Positions 47,255 through 60,181 of a stretch of DNA of 64,000 nt are shown one piece after another (position 1 is the stretch's first letter; every line of letters starts with the position of its first letter). The position numbers were made by a program, and so were the translations under genes. The stretch comes from Gambelia wislizenii (lineage: Eukaryota > Chordata > Lepidosauria > Squamata > Crotaphytidae), in assembly GCA_030847615.1 (NCBI GenBank), contig JAUMIR010000004.1, positions 97,354,001 to 97,418,000 of the forward strand. Reading direction: 5' to 3'. Below the pieces are notes generated by a model. The model searched no databases and had not been told where the DNA came from. It saw only the letters and a program-made list of their open reading frames with translations.

Positions 47255-48790
47255 ATTCCACTTTAACTGCACTGGCTTCCTCCTGTGGAATTCTGGGGTT
47301 TGTAGTTTAGTGAGGCCTAAGAGCTCTCTGGCTGAGAGTTGTAAATGCCCCTCCCTAAACTGCAACTCCCAGGATTCCACAGGAGGCAGCCATAGCAAAT
47401 AAAGTGGAATAGTAACAGTATAACAGTGTTGTCTGAAAATCTCCTATGTCTAGCTTCCCCTGATTCAGGCTTCTCACATTCCACATTCCTGTAATATGTG
47501 TTGTTTCAGACTAATAACCACAGTTTCTTTGAAAACTGCTACAGTGTGTCAACCTGTTTAATTTTTCTGGTTTGTAAAGCTATTAAAGCAATAACTGGAA
47601 AAGGTGGCCATGTTAACTGATAAGCTAGCCGGCTTGAAGTCAACTGACAGTAGAAGCCAGTATTATACTTTGGACCACTGGGGTAGTGGTGAATGTCACT
47701 GTATTACTGCATAAGCTCAGAGGAGAGTACCACCATAAGCATTAGACATTTTTAAAAGAGTTTTGCTTCACTAAATGAGGAAAGGTTGGGGTATCTATAG
47801 GATACAGAGCATGCAAAATCTTTCTCCCTATTTCTAGCACTGTGCTTAAAGCTAGTACCAGACGTAAATAAAATATAATGTAATGGCCTTCTCTTCTGTG
47901 ATGCCCTATTTGTAGAATACCCTCCACTTGGAGGTCTGATTGGTGCTGATGTTGGTTTCATTCCAGCACCAAGTTACAAAAATAGGCTTTGTAGCCTATT
48001 TTTTCTCCCAAAATGTAGTTGTACATGGTTTTAAATTGTTTAAGCTTTTAATCTATTTTAATTTGTTAAATTGTTGAATATGTTTTAGTCTGTTTAAATT
48101 ATTCTATTGTTTTAGATTCTGAATCGTTTTAACCTTGTATGCCAGCCTGAGCCTCCCTGATATAAGATGGGATATACATATTTTTAAAATAAATAAAATA
48201 TTTAATTTTAAAGTTTTGATCAGCTAGCCTTGACAGTACAGTACTAAATTTCTCATGTGTAGGAGTATGTGCTACATGGTATATGGTTTGTTTGTGTGTG
48301 TGTTTTAAACTGGTAACAGCATTGATGGCTGCTACTGTGATAGTTCTCAGGAGGCAAATTCAGTATTACTTAGCTTTACTATTAGATTATAACAATGGTA
48401 AGGGATAAAGGTCAAGCTTGGTAAGGGGATTAATTTAAAGCAGGGTCCAATGCCACAACCTATTGTCAGTATCAGATCTCATGTTCAGAGCATGCAAAAA
48501 AATCAATTTTAAACAATTTTTCTCCTTCTGCAGGGCACATTTCTGTCACAATGAATACGCTAGGATGGGAGAGAGAAAAAGACCCAGGTAAGAGAGTATA
48601 ACTCCAGACATACTTTAGGCCTAGCACTCCTGATTTTCAAAATAAAGCCACTTTTTGAAGTTATGGTTAGTCCTTGCTACTAGTCCCAGTACCTGACTTA
48701 CTGTGCAATCCTATGTATATTTATTCAAAAGTAAATCCCATTGAAAATTGGAGCTTTAGGGCTACCAGTAACTAAGAGTGATTTTTATAG

Positions 48791-49050
48791 TACAGGTCGA
48801 CCCTCCCACCTGTATCCCTGGGGATATGTTCTACAGCCACCCTATTCCCGGGCATATGTTCCATCCCCTCCCCCCATGGATACCTAAAACTGTAGATAAT
48901 AGGGAACCCTATTATTTTCAATGAGACGAAGGCTGAAAGTTGACCATAGATTAGCATTGGAGGATCTAGAATAGTGTTGGAGGATGCCTAGAGAGAACAT
49001 TATTTTTGGATGTGGATAAGTGAAACTGTGGATATGGGGATCGACCTGTA
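48791..49050. mobile_element. Inverted-repeat MITE (Tigger-like ends)
   Basis: Ends TACAGGTCGACCCTCCCACC and GGGGATCGACCTGTA are inverted. The interior has repeated GGGGATATGTTC / GGGCATATGTTCC and TGGATACCTAAAACTG. TA at both ends fits a Tc1/mariner-type target. Confidence 0.72.
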
Positions 49051-50489
49051 TATACATATTTGCTGCTTTTTATAGATGGTTGTACCATTTTTCCAGTGGC
49101 ATTCTCCAGCAAGCCACTCTTCATATCAATGAAGATTCCACCATAGAAAACAGTCTGCCATTTAAACTGAAAGGAGAAGCTATAAACACCTTCTCTTCTT
49201 CTCCATTCTTTCCTCACCCTGGTATTGGTGAGAGAATAATCTCAGTTACATGAAGCAAGTCCTCAGTTACATGAAGCAAGTGCTGAAACAAGAACTTGCT
49301 TTTATATGACTATGTCCACGTTGCCGTGCATCCCAATCTGAAACACATGTAAATGAGATTCAATATCTGATATTGATTAAAATGTAACTTTGAAATAAAT
49401 ATGGATCATATCAATTTTTGGATTTTTTACGTGTGACTGGATAATTAATCGGTATTACACCAGAAGCCTTATTAAATGCTAGAAGAAGAATAGTCATCCA
49501 TGGATGCAGTCCCTGTGCAATTTTAAATCACTTCCTAGTGTGTTTCACTGAAAATAGTAGGGTGTATATGCACAAGTATGAGTTGATACACCAACTGAAA
49601 CAACACTATCTGCAATTTTCAGTTACTGCCATATTCTCCTTTTTTCCATTCTGGTATGAGTGCAGAGTGAATGTGATTACCAAGCTAAGTGACTGCTCAT
49701 CTTCTTCTTATTTCACATGTATTTCCTTACTACTATCAGTGAGGCCAGATTTACCTGCCAAGCAAGCTGAATAAGTGTTTTGTTTACATGGCTGTTATTC
49801 ATGTATGTACGCATGCAGACATGTACTGTTAAAGTATGAAAAGGGTTTAGCAATAAGTCTTCACTGTAGACAAACTCCTGTCACTTTACTTGACCTATAA
49901 ACAATGTCCCTCCTTCTGATCATTAAAACATAAATTAGTCCTTTGAGAGGAAACAAGTAAAAGATTTAGCAAGCTCCCTGTTTTCCAGGTGTATGTGCTT
50001 ACATATATAAGCACAGAGGACCAAAACAGGAGTTCCCAATGCAAAATGTGATGTTTAGGAAAAGCATGTTAATTGGGATTGCCAGGTTCAAGCATTGAGA
50101 ATGTGCCTCTGCCTTTTAGATTTGTATAAAAGTGTGAATTCCCCCATGTACTGTTTCTCATATCACTGAAGCACTGTGACCAAAAAGTCCCACCTGGTAG
50201 CAATGTTACTTCTGTGTAGTTCTTAAAGGTATAAAAGTCCTCTCAGGACCATTGAATCATCCACGTTTAGACCAGTGAAAATTTATGCTACATGCAGCTC
50301 TGAATATGGGCAAGCACAACAGCTGCACTCTGTTCACCAGCCAATTGTATGGAATGTTTTCATGCCAGCACAGCCCCCATCAGGAACATGTGCTGCTGGC
50401 ATCGAGGTTCTGAATACAATTAGACTAAGTAACATAAGTGGCATATAAATATTATTGCAACATCTGACAGAAGATTTTGGACAGCTTTT

Positions 50490-51649
50490 GTGTGGGTGGT
50501 GTAACACTTGAGTCAGTTCTAGAATATGAACTTAGTAATCCTAAAAATAATAGCATGTGAAATGTCAGTGGCAGCAACATATTGATGAAGATCAAGGAGC
50601 TATCAAAACAAGTGTGAGATTATGTAGAAATAACCCTGGGTTATTTAATGAAAAAAATCTTCCAGAACACCATTAAATCCATTATTACAAAATAGAAAGA
50701 ATATAGTTCAACCACAACTCTGCCTAGAGAAAGCAATTCACCAAAACTCAGTGACTGTGTAAGAAGGCTCTTAATCACAGTAGAAATCAAGAGACCAATG
50801 GTAACTGTGAAGGAGCTGGAACGATTTGCAACTGAGGTAGGAAAAACCATCTATAGGAGACCTGACCTCAAAGCCTGGCTTATGAAAGAGTGGTAAGAAG
50901 AAGGCCATTGATAAAACAAACTCATATCAAAACCTAATTAGAGTTTGCAGAAGGTCATGTGGGATACACAGCAAACATACAGGAAAAAATTCTTATTTGA
51001 AATGGACCGTGAAAATGGTTGATATTGAATATTTAATATTGAAAGTAAGGTGAATGGACCCAGATTCAGAGCAGTTCTAGAAGAAAACCAGTTTCAGTTC
51101 ACAAGGGACCTAGGGCTGAGATAGAGGTTCACCTTGCAGCAGGGCCCTACATATTTTAGGATTGTACGACTGGAGTGCTTTAAAAACATGAACATGATCA
51201 TCTTAAAATGGCCCAGTCAAAGCCTAGATCTCAATCCAACTGAGAATCTGTGGTGAGACTGAACATTTGCTGTTTACCAACAGTCCCCATAGAACCTGAT
51301 AGACCTGGAGCAATTTTGTCCCCACCCACCAAAAAGGGCAAAAATTGCAAAACCCAGATGTACAAATCTAATATCCAAGAAGACTTGCAACTATAATCGC
51401 TGCCAAAAGTGATTCTACCAAGTATTGACTCAGAAAGATGAATACTTATGCAACCAACAAACGGCAGTTTCTTTTTGTTTACTTAACTTTTGTGCCAAAA
51501 TAAAAATATTTTATGTTCCTCAGTGTTGAGCTTCTTATGTACATCAAGTAGTAACAATGCCAATTAAATCCATTTCAATTCCAAGTTGTAACATAACAAA
51601 TATGGAAAAGTCAAGGGTGTGTGTGTGAATACTTCTACAAAGCACTGTA
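50490..51649 (+). mobile_element. Tc1-like transposon, decayed
   Basis: Plus-strand fragments match Tc1 transposase in order: KELSKQVRDYV (about 50580-50620), NTIKSIITK and KEYSSTTTLP, ITVEIKRPMVTVKELERFAT (about 50775-50830), then EGHVG near 50950, and LKWPSQSLDLNPTENLW (51200-51253), which holds the third catalytic region. Frameshifts and stops are frequent. The 3' end is ACTTCTACAAAGCACTGTA at 51649. The 5' inverted repeat was not found. Confidence 0.8.
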
Positions 51650-53360
51650 AAGTGCCACTCAACTGAAAGGATACATGGGTTGAAAATGCCTGGTGACTTT
51701 TATCAAGGATATTTAATTAAGCTGCTCTTACATGTTTTTTTTAAAACATAGAGACTAGGAACATTCTTCAGGGTCAAATCTCAAAACAAATCACCAAAGG
51801 ACAAAGGTTATTCCCAATATAAATTCATATTCTACATTTCAAGTAGCTTCTATTAGAACTGACAGGTGATACAGTGATTACCAAATGTGTGCTGCATTTT
51901 TGAAATTGCCTCCATCAGCATTTGATTTTAAATAAATCCTGGGATATGCACAAACAAGTCCACCCACATATTATTACAAAGTGGCTATTTAAATGACACA
52001 AACAAAAGAAGTTGGAAAGCAAGTTTTTAAAATTGGTTGGTGGAATATCATCCACAGACATCAGCCGTCATTGAACGTTACAGCAGCACTGGGCAATACT
52101 GAAACAGCTATAAGGAGGTTTCTAAACTATTGGAGTGGGCCCAAAACACAAAGACTGAAGTAAAATGAAGTAAGCATATATTATGTAAATCATATACAGT
52201 CTTAGCATACAGTTAAAACAGATGTAATTGTTTCCCCACTTATCCAATAAACCTAATGATTTTCCATAAAATAAAGGATACATTTTCCCTTCCAATTAGG
52301 TGGGAGTGGCTGTGGTGGTTTCTTCTGGGTAGGGATTGTGTTATTCTATGTTTAGTATAGTACCTACATCTACCAGCCAGGTAAACTGGGGGATTCTTAA
52401 ACTTGTAGTTCCTCAAAATAAATTTTCTAGGCTCTGCTCCAGCACACCACTGTGCTTAAACGTATAAGAATGTGAGAAGAGTCCAACTGGATGAGACCAA
52501 AAGTCTGATTCCATGATTCTGTTTCTACCAGCTGCCTGCCAGAAGCTCCTATGCTGAATGTGAACACAATAGTACCATCCTTCTCATGTTTCCCAACAAC
52601 ATTCTGGTATTCAGATGCATAGTGCCCCTGATACTGAGGTAAAATATATTATGATTAGTGGCCAATGGTAGCCTGAACTCTCCTGTTAATATTCTTAATC
52701 CCCCTTTTAAGTCATCTAATTTTGTGGCCATCACTTTATATTGTGATAGTGAACTCTGGAGTTTGACTATGCAATGTGTTAACAAATACCTCCTATTCTC
52801 TGTCCTGAATCACCCATAATTTAGCTTCAACAGATGACTCTTAGCTCTACTATTATGACATAGGAAGGAAAACTTACCCCTTTCCACTATCCACACCATA
52901 CATAATTTTATACAACTCTAGCACATGCCCCTTTACACACTTGTTTCCTAACAGATAATGTCCCAGTAGGAGAGTTGCTCCAGCCCCTTGATAACTTGGT
53001 CTGCCCTTTTCTGTACTTTTTCAAACACTACAATATCCTTTTTTGGGGTTTTAGTGACCAGGGGTGTTGTTGGATACTTAAAAGATCTGGGGCCCTGGCT
53101 CATAGACACAAATATGCACAAGATTTATGTATGTCAATTTATACACACGAGATTTTTATAAAAAATTATCAGAATTTACATTTCATAGAAGACAAGCCAA
53201 TCAACTTCTCGTCTAAGTTATATATTTTTTAAAACCCAGCCTACAACACCCAAAATCATTTCAATTAATTTATCCTAAGTTATTCATTTTCCCATCTTGG
53301 TGATCCCAATCCTGCTTCCGAATCAGTTTATTTTAAATGACCCCCATTAATCCCTATAAT

Positions 53361-53598
53361 TTGTTGTTGTTATATGCCTTCTAGTAATTTCTGGCTTATA
53401 GCAACCCTAAGGTGAACCTATCACAGAGTTTTCTTGGCAAGATTTGTTCAGAAAAGGTTTGCCATTGCCTTCCTCTGAGGCTGAGAGAGTGTAACTTGTC
53501 CAAGGTCATTCAGTGGATTTCTATGGCCAAGCAGGGATTCAAACCCCTGGACTCCCAGAGTCCTAGTCCAACACTCAAACCATTGCACCGCTCCAGGT
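53361..53598 (-). repeat. tRNA-derived SINE with BovB-like 3' end
   Basis: On the minus strand: TGGTTTGAGTGTTGGACTAG (A-box region) and GGGTTTGAATCC (B box), then a body with GGCAATGGCAAACC-like sequence, ending in TTGCTATAAGCCAGAAATTA and an ACAACAACAA tail. It is the same family as 36515-36740. Confidence 0.8.
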
Positions 53599-54061
53599 CT
53601 CATCATACCATTATCCCTCCCTAAATCTTAATTCAAAATAAGTGAAGTCTTAATCATTCTTCCCTCTGGGAAGGGTCAAAGATTTTTATAAAGAAATTAG
53701 GTTACTAATGTGGAGTGGTGAACTCCTCATCCTCCAGTTTTGTATACACTTATCTAAATCATAGGCAAGATGGCAGCTGAGCTGCTGGTGCTGTTTCTGC
53801 ACCCTGTGTACTGAAAAACTAAAAATTGTGAATACATTTGGGAAGGGAAATCATATAATTTCCAAGAACAATGTACAGGGAGTGGGGGATTACTGCCGCC
53901 AAATATGTTTCAGCACCAGTAGCTTAATTGTTCATTGTATTTTGTTGTAAAATTTAACACGAGAGGTGCCTTCGCCACACAGCTGATTAGCAGTGATATA
54001 TCCTGACTTTCCCTCCCTCTAGAAACTGCCAACAAATCTGTGACTGCCCCCAAAGAGACAG

Positions 54062-54215
54062 GACTCTACTCCATCTCTCCTTGGTTATCGTAAGAACCTC
54101 TCTGGTAGTGACCAAAATGTGCACAGTATTTCAAGTGTGGTTGCACCATAAATTTGTATAAAGTCCCAATAACACTGGCTGTTTTATTTTTGATCCTTCT
54201 CATAATAATGTGGAT
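54062..54215. repeat. Unclassified interspersed repeat
   Basis: GTGACCAAAATGTGCACAGT, then TTTCAAGTGTGGTTGCACCA and TAAATTTGTATAAAGTCCC resemble a widespread reptile LINE-like sequence. The piece at 52900-53062 ends with TTTTGGGGTTTTAGTGACCA and could be the other half of the same copy. Confidence 0.45.
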
Positions 54216-54359
54216 TCCCGCCCCTCCCCTGAACTGTCTTGAGATATGAGCCAGCATGCTCTAAGTGTCAGACTAGGTCTAGAGAGACTCAGGTTCCAGC
54301 CCCACTCCTCCATTAAGTTCATGGGGACTTTGGGTTGATCACCATATCTCAGTCTAAAC

Positions 54360-54539
54360 CAGTGTTTCTCAACCAGGGTTCCCTAGAAGCCTACAGTTCC
54401 CCAAGAGGTTGCTAGGGGTTCCTCAAGAGATTGTGATTGTGGGGGGAAAGCAACAGCAGTATATAGAATAATGTTTATTCAGGGAGACCTGAAAATTATT
54501 TCAAGGGTTTCTCCAGGATAAAAAGGTTGAGAAAGGTTG
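54360..54539 (+). mobile_element. hAT-like MITE
   Basis: Ends CAGTGTTTCTCAACC and GGTTGAGAAAGGTTG are inverted. Flanking octamers GTCTAAAC and GTCTTACC match at six of eight positions. The interior has GGGTTCCCTAGAAGCC and CAAGAGGTTGCTAGGGGTTC. Confidence 0.72.
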
Positions 54540-57500
54540 GTCTTACCCATCTCCAATAGTTGATACTGAGGGTAACATGGAAGGGGGAAACTCAGGTATG
54601 CTTACTCAAGCTCCTGGAGGAGAAACAGGATTCGGATGTAATCAGTAAAAAAAAAAGTGTTGATAGTTGTGGAGGTCAAGATGTGCAGTCAGTTCAGTGA
54701 ATACACATATTATGTGTTAACAGCTTGAGCCTATTTCCTCAGAAGTAGGTCTCAGTGAACTAACTGTGGCTTATTCCTGAGGAAACATGCATAGGATTAA
54801 TCAGTAAGGCTGCAGTTCTTCTCACACTTATAAATGAATATGGTTTCATGTAGTCAGTAATAGTGCAGTTAGTAATGTTAGACTTTGGACCTTTGTCTTA
54901 TGTGGGGACCCCCACTTTAATGGTAGTGCATATTACTTCAAAACCTAGCTCTGCTGGGTTTGAGGGCCTTCTTGTTCATTCTGTTGAGTCACGCAATGGA
55001 TTCAGACTCAAGGGCCTGTAAGGACATTGCCACTAGTCAGTAGGGTGTCAGTGGGTGTCATAAGTAATAATTTTTAGTATTGCACTACATGTTTCTCTAA
55101 AGATGTCTGCAAGTTAATTATAGGATTGCACATTGTTTGGTACAGCTTTTATGTCATCTCTTTGCCATTACTTGCAAGAAGGCAGTATTATAAAGGAATC
55201 AGGTTCCATGATAATGGTTTACATGGGATGTGTTTATCTGACATTTGTGATCCCTATGAGCAACCAGTACATGAGGTCTCCACAAACCATGATTTTCTCC
55301 ACACCAGCAGATGTCAGAAGTTTCTAGCCAATGGAGGGTGGGATTTCACTTCAGAGCAGGGAAGGAGTGTTGTTAGTGCAGAAAGGCCAAACTATACTAT
55401 GCATTATTATTTTCTCTCAGGTACTGTTTCCAACATAAGAGGCAAACTAAGGGCAAGTGCCTTGTGTACTTTTTTATTCCAGAACTGCATAATCCAGTGA
55501 GATTTTGCATCTGTGAAAAAGCTAACATGAACACAATTTCATATCTTGTAGCTGCAATTCCCATGTTCAGCTATTATATTAATGAATAATGTACTTGCCT
55601 GTGTGAATAGCCATAAGCATTCATGGAGCTTCTATGTGGGCATATTCCACAACTCTGCAGCAAGCTGAGCTACAATCAAAGTAGAAACAGAGTACTGTAT
55701 TTTTATTTTAATCAGAACCAAACTTAAACCATTATTTGATCCTACTAACTGAACCTGAACTGGAGTTAAGCCTAATGAAGCGGGGGGGAATCAGGGTGGG
55801 GGGAGCACTTGAATAATCCATTATGAAAGGTTCAGCTTTTCCCCCTTCAAATTAGATATGAAAAATATTGTTAAAAGCAAGTGTCATCTTGTTTTCATTA
55901 TAAAACATGACTACAAATAATGAATAGACATCAGACGACTACCAGAGAGGCCTGCATCACTATAATGAGAACAGAAAGCGACTAGTCTGGTACAGAAGGA
56001 TTGGAGAAAGAAAGTAGTACAAGATGCACACAGCATGTGACAACAAGCCTGAAACACCACCACCCTGCTCTCAGAAAGGGGTACAATGCTGTCAGGCCCC
56101 AGATATGACCAAGAAAGGAAGGGGGGCTTCAAGTTAATTCACCATTTCCTGTACATTCATTACTTGAGCCCAAATCTGAAAATCATTCACTCCTAGAACT
56201 CTTACCTTTGCTGTGTTGGCTTTCCCTGGGTCACTTTGCCTGGCCCTTTTCTTTGGATACATAAAATGAATTTCTAAATGTTCAATTGATGTTTTAAGTT
56301 ACACCAATGCTAGGATAATTAGGCACCGAAGGAACATTTCATTGGGACAGGCAGAATTCTTGCTGGGGGGCATGCCCTCATATTGTCACCCTCCTATAGC
56401 TACCCCCCTGAGTCTATCCCCAGAGATTTTGCAAGTGAAGCAAATAGCAAAAGCCACTCCTCATTATACTCGCTCCTACTCCCACCTCATTGGAGTTCTA
56501 AGCATCCCTTAACAATATGTCCCAATACTGATTGGAACTAAGATATTTCAATTATTTTATTTCCCCCCCTTAAGCTACTTTGTGCAATTAATCAAAATTG
56601 CACTATTTCCCCATGCACTTTCTTTCAGCTTTCTCTGACTAAAAACAGAACTTCAAACCTCAGGATGCACTTGAAACAGAAACAGAAAATAACAGATATC
56701 AGTGCTGATATGACTCTTTGCACTTTCAGATTTTAAATTCATCACAAAATTTTACTCCTCATTGTAGCAGTCAGGAACAGCTACACCACTAGATACAGTG
56801 AGGCTCTCGCCTAAGGCTAAAGAGAATGGGGCAGTACTACCACCTGTTACCCTGACCCCCACCCCACCCCTGTCCACTCCTATCTGTTGAAGGAGAGAGC
56901 TGTGTGGCTCGCATGTTCTCTTCTGCACCCCATAGCCAGCCTGCTGCAACCTTTTTATGCAGAGAAGATCATTGTCAGTCCAGCTGGCTTATGCACATAG
57001 AACTGGGAGGGTAAGGTACCATCTTTTGCCTCAAAACAGCAAAACATCTTGGGCTACTCCTAGTAAATGCAAACATGAAGCCAGCAGCTTAATAATAAAG
57101 AAGTAACATTCTGCATTAAATTCGGTGTTCTTATAGCAGAAGTCTGCCAGATCAACAAGGCATTCTTCTCCTCTGCCCTCCATGCTAACATTTGTTTGCC
57201 AAGATGCCAGAGCAGATTTGGGGGATTCACAAGGGAGGGCCTGCCCTGGAGGAGGAGGAATCACACACCTCTTCCACTGAAGAATGCAGTTCCAAGAAAA
57301 TAATGACACCATGGGAGCTACAGTAACCAGTTATAAGCCTAACTTTTGCCTGCCTAATGGAGGCCTAATGTAAAATTAACAGAGTGGTTCCCACTTTGAC
57401 TTTGGTCTGTGTGACCTCAGCCAGTCAAAAGTCAGTGTTATAATTATTATCCTTTTGCAGTGATATAATCCACATTAATGCCTCTTTGCAGAGGAAAATA

Positions 57501-57864
57501 GTATCAGAAAGCACTGTTCTGGAAGCTCATTGTGATGTTCATAAGTTGTAACAGTAGTTTCTTTTCCAGTACTGAATTATTATATGGTACCTATAATAAG
57601 GAGTGTTTATTAAAAGAGAGGATTAGAATGGTGGGGGTGTTTACATGTAAATGGTGATTAGATTAGAAAAGTGAAAGTGGGTGGTAGGTTGATGCTGTGG
57701 CATCACTAAAGCTGGTGTCACCCCTCCCTCTGATGGTGTCTCCTGTTGTGCTTTGGCCTCTCCACACACCCCTAGTGCCCCCACTGGGTTGATGTGGTGA
57801 AAATGCAGAGGAGAAGGTCAGATAGGATTTCAGTTTGAATGAATTCAGTTTGAATGAATACTGA

Positions 57865-58110
57865 GAAAGGGAGCACCTGGCACTTCACTGCCATAGCTCT
57901 ATCCTATGGAAATCTGTGGTATGTAGTTGGTTGTGGGGTATTTAAAAGTTAGAATTCCCTGCTAGAGAGCTCTGTAGTTCAGGGTAGTGGACTAGAGCTC
58001 TCTAGCAGAGAATTCCAAGGCTCTCCCCAAATTATAAATCCCAGGGTTTAATAGGATGGAAAAATTGCAGTTCAAGTAGGATTATAAAGTGCTAATATTG
58101 TGCAATGTGG
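57865..58110. mobile_element. Fold-back MITE, diverged
   Basis: Two inverted halves meet near 57985: GAATTCCCTGCTAGAGAGCTC against GAGCTCTCTAGCAGAGAATTC-like sequence. Outer parts ACTGCCATAGCTCTATCCTA and TAATAGGATGGAAAAATTGC also pair. It is related to the 33352 and 39709 elements. Confidence 0.65.
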
Positions 58111-58885
58111 ATACATTGTGCATGACAGATAATTGTGTTATTGGTTAACACATTTAAAATAAAGGAAAACTGCAACTAAACATGCTGCAGAGTGTAGTCA
58201 CATTTGTAATCCATTTGTCATAATAAATAAAATTATATTTATTATGCTTCATCTTTTACCTGGTCACTGATATCAGTGCTATACAGAAGCAGAACCTGAG
58301 AACCAGATCAAAGAACCGTGTACAAAACGTAGAGAAAATTGATCCAGTGGAGATTCTGGTGGCATCAGTAACATTAAGAAGAGTGTGGGGATCTCAGATA
58401 TGATGGTGGTGATCAGGTCTGTGATTGCCAAAGTGGTATTGTCACAGCCCTTTAAAAAGGATACATACCCAGTTTAAAAATTCAATTTTACTTGCTCATT
58501 CTATTAATTCATCAATTTAACAATTATCTAAATTAAGCGACGACTAAAACAAAAACTTAGAAGTGGTGGGGTGTATGTGTGTGAAGTCAGACACAGGTCT
58601 ACAAATGGCCAAACTGCAGTGCAGTGGCCTTGTTAGTCTGTTATAGCAAAAGCAGTCTTGCAGCATTTAAAAACCTAATAAATTTATTATGGCCTAGGCT
58701 TTCGTGGACTACATCAGATCCATGAAGTATTATCCTAAGTTATTATGACAAAGATGCATGAATAGGTGAGGAAGAGGAGATTATAAACAGTGAGGTCAGA
58801 GGGAAATGAAATACAGGAAATACAGACAATTGAAATTACTGTATATTATTATGCGTGGATCCCTCACAAAAATCCTGACATTGAT

Positions 58886-59105
58886 AAAATGGCCTGCTGT
58901 ATCCATGGATTCAGCATCCACAGATTCCACCATGGGCAGGTTAAAAATATTTTTTTTAAAAAGGAAAACCTTTATTTTGCCCTGTTATATAAGAGACACC
59001 ATTTTACTATGCCATTGTACGTAATGGGACTTCAGGATCCACAGATTTTTGGTATCCATGGTGATCCTGGAACCAAACCCTAGTGGATACCGAGGGCCCA
59101 CTGTA
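58886..59105 (-). mobile_element. Tigger-like MITE
   Basis: It contains CTGTATCCATGGATTCAGC and TATCCATGGTGATCCTGG and ends CGAGGGCCCACTGTA. The body is closest to the copy at 2870-3100. The left end is eroded. Confidence 0.72.
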
Positions 59106-59809
59106 AAATTATATAGAGTCTCTAATTTCAGCCTTTCATTTCCCCAAAATATTACTTTTTCAACCCCTCTGCCATATGTAATACATAAACTAAAGCATAT
59201 GTTCATATAGACCTGTAAGTGAGGATAACAGTTATACCATCTGCTGAAATGGAATGGAGTGCACAAAAATGTGTGCCATAATAAGTGTGTTTGTCTTTAA
59301 GATGCCACAAGACTCTTCACTGTGTAGATAAATTTATTCAGAAGTAAATTCTAGTAATGTATACAGTTTATTGTAAATACCTGCACACAGGGCAACACCC
59401 AAGGCTGCAGTTCTAAGCTCCTGAACTAGAAACTGGCTTAATTAAAATAGATGGGATTTAATTTTAAGTAAATGTGTTTAATGTTAGGCTGTTAAGAATT
59501 CTGTGCCACCTCTTAGCCCTTTGTTCCATTCACATAATTTGCCTACTAAGACAACTGGTGAAATGGGGGAGAGAGAAATTACTTATGAAGATGCCCCCCC
59601 AATAAAAGTTGCCAAAAAAAACCAGGAATGTTGGCGATGTAATATATACAATTGATGCAATTTAATAAGTAATTTTCCTTTCATGGAAAAAGTTTATCCT
59701 GGATTCAACAGGGTTCATAACATGTTTGGATGTTGAGGCAGCAGCTACATTCCACTTTTGCATATTAACTGAAATGTCATTCCTGACACAAACTTGATAT
59801 GGTTCAGGA

Positions 59810-60181
59810 CAGTGGTTCTTAACCTCCCGCCCCAGGGGTCCATGATGCCCTCACAGGGGGTCTGCAAAGGCTTGAAAGTTGCTTGGTTCACCTCTTCCCT
59901 GCAGTGGAGTGGCCACGTGACAGGAGCCAAGGCAAAGGCTGGCTGGCTTGGCCTGTGCATTGCCATTCAATCTTCTCCAGCCACAAACTTGCAAGAGAAA
60001 AGTCTTCTCTCCCCCTCCAGTGCCTCTGAGGGAAGGTTTAATGGATGATGTAACTGTATTATTTTTATTATCAGGTGTTGTTGTTGTTAGGGTTTTAAAT
60101 TTTGAGTTAAGTCTTGGGGGTCTGTGGCAACAAAAAATATGTAAAGGGGGTCCCTGGTAAAGAAAAGGTTAAGAACCATTG
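59810..60181 (+). mobile_element. hAT-like MITE
   Basis: Ends CAGTGGTTCTTAACC and GGTTAAGAACCATTG. Flanking octamers GTTCAGGA and GTTTAGGG match at six of eight positions. The body is shared with 14143-14529. Confidence 0.8.

Larger units (their letters stand above)
46146..47443. mobile_element. Fold-back MITE (GAGATTTTCAGAC family), split by a LINE
   Basis: The left end GAGATTTTCAGACTACACTG and the inverted right end CAGTGTTGTCTGAAAATCTC are flanked by an exact 5-bp duplication, CTATG (46141-46145 and 47444-47448). The BovB copy at 5615 has the uninterrupted site ACTATGTCTAGC. Without the LINE insert (46190-47254) the element is about 220 bp, like its relative at 13383-13604. Confidence 0.92.
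42255..47520 (-). mobile_element. RTE-BovB LINE copy carrying nested insertions
   Basis: Read on the minus strand, the BovB 3' end (GGTTACCATAAGTTGAAGAA, then GATTCGATAGCAGC) is at 42260. Coding fragments then follow in order toward higher coordinates: RT C-terminus and maturase-like region (MLGKLEGIRKKGRPRSRWID), KDFPYLGSVINQNGDCSQEI, RT core (AGLDSEKGGVKIGRRNTNNL and AGFRQGRGTRDLIANLRWIM), endonuclease (FLLIIGDWNAKIGNK and INIAIIGVSELKWMG), and the extreme 5' part at 47449-47520. All are broken by stops. YADD in the RT is eroded (NLRYRNNT). Four insertions interrupt it at about 42690, 43389, 45055 and 46146. BovB is established as horizontally transferred among squamates and ruminants. Confidence 0.9.
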
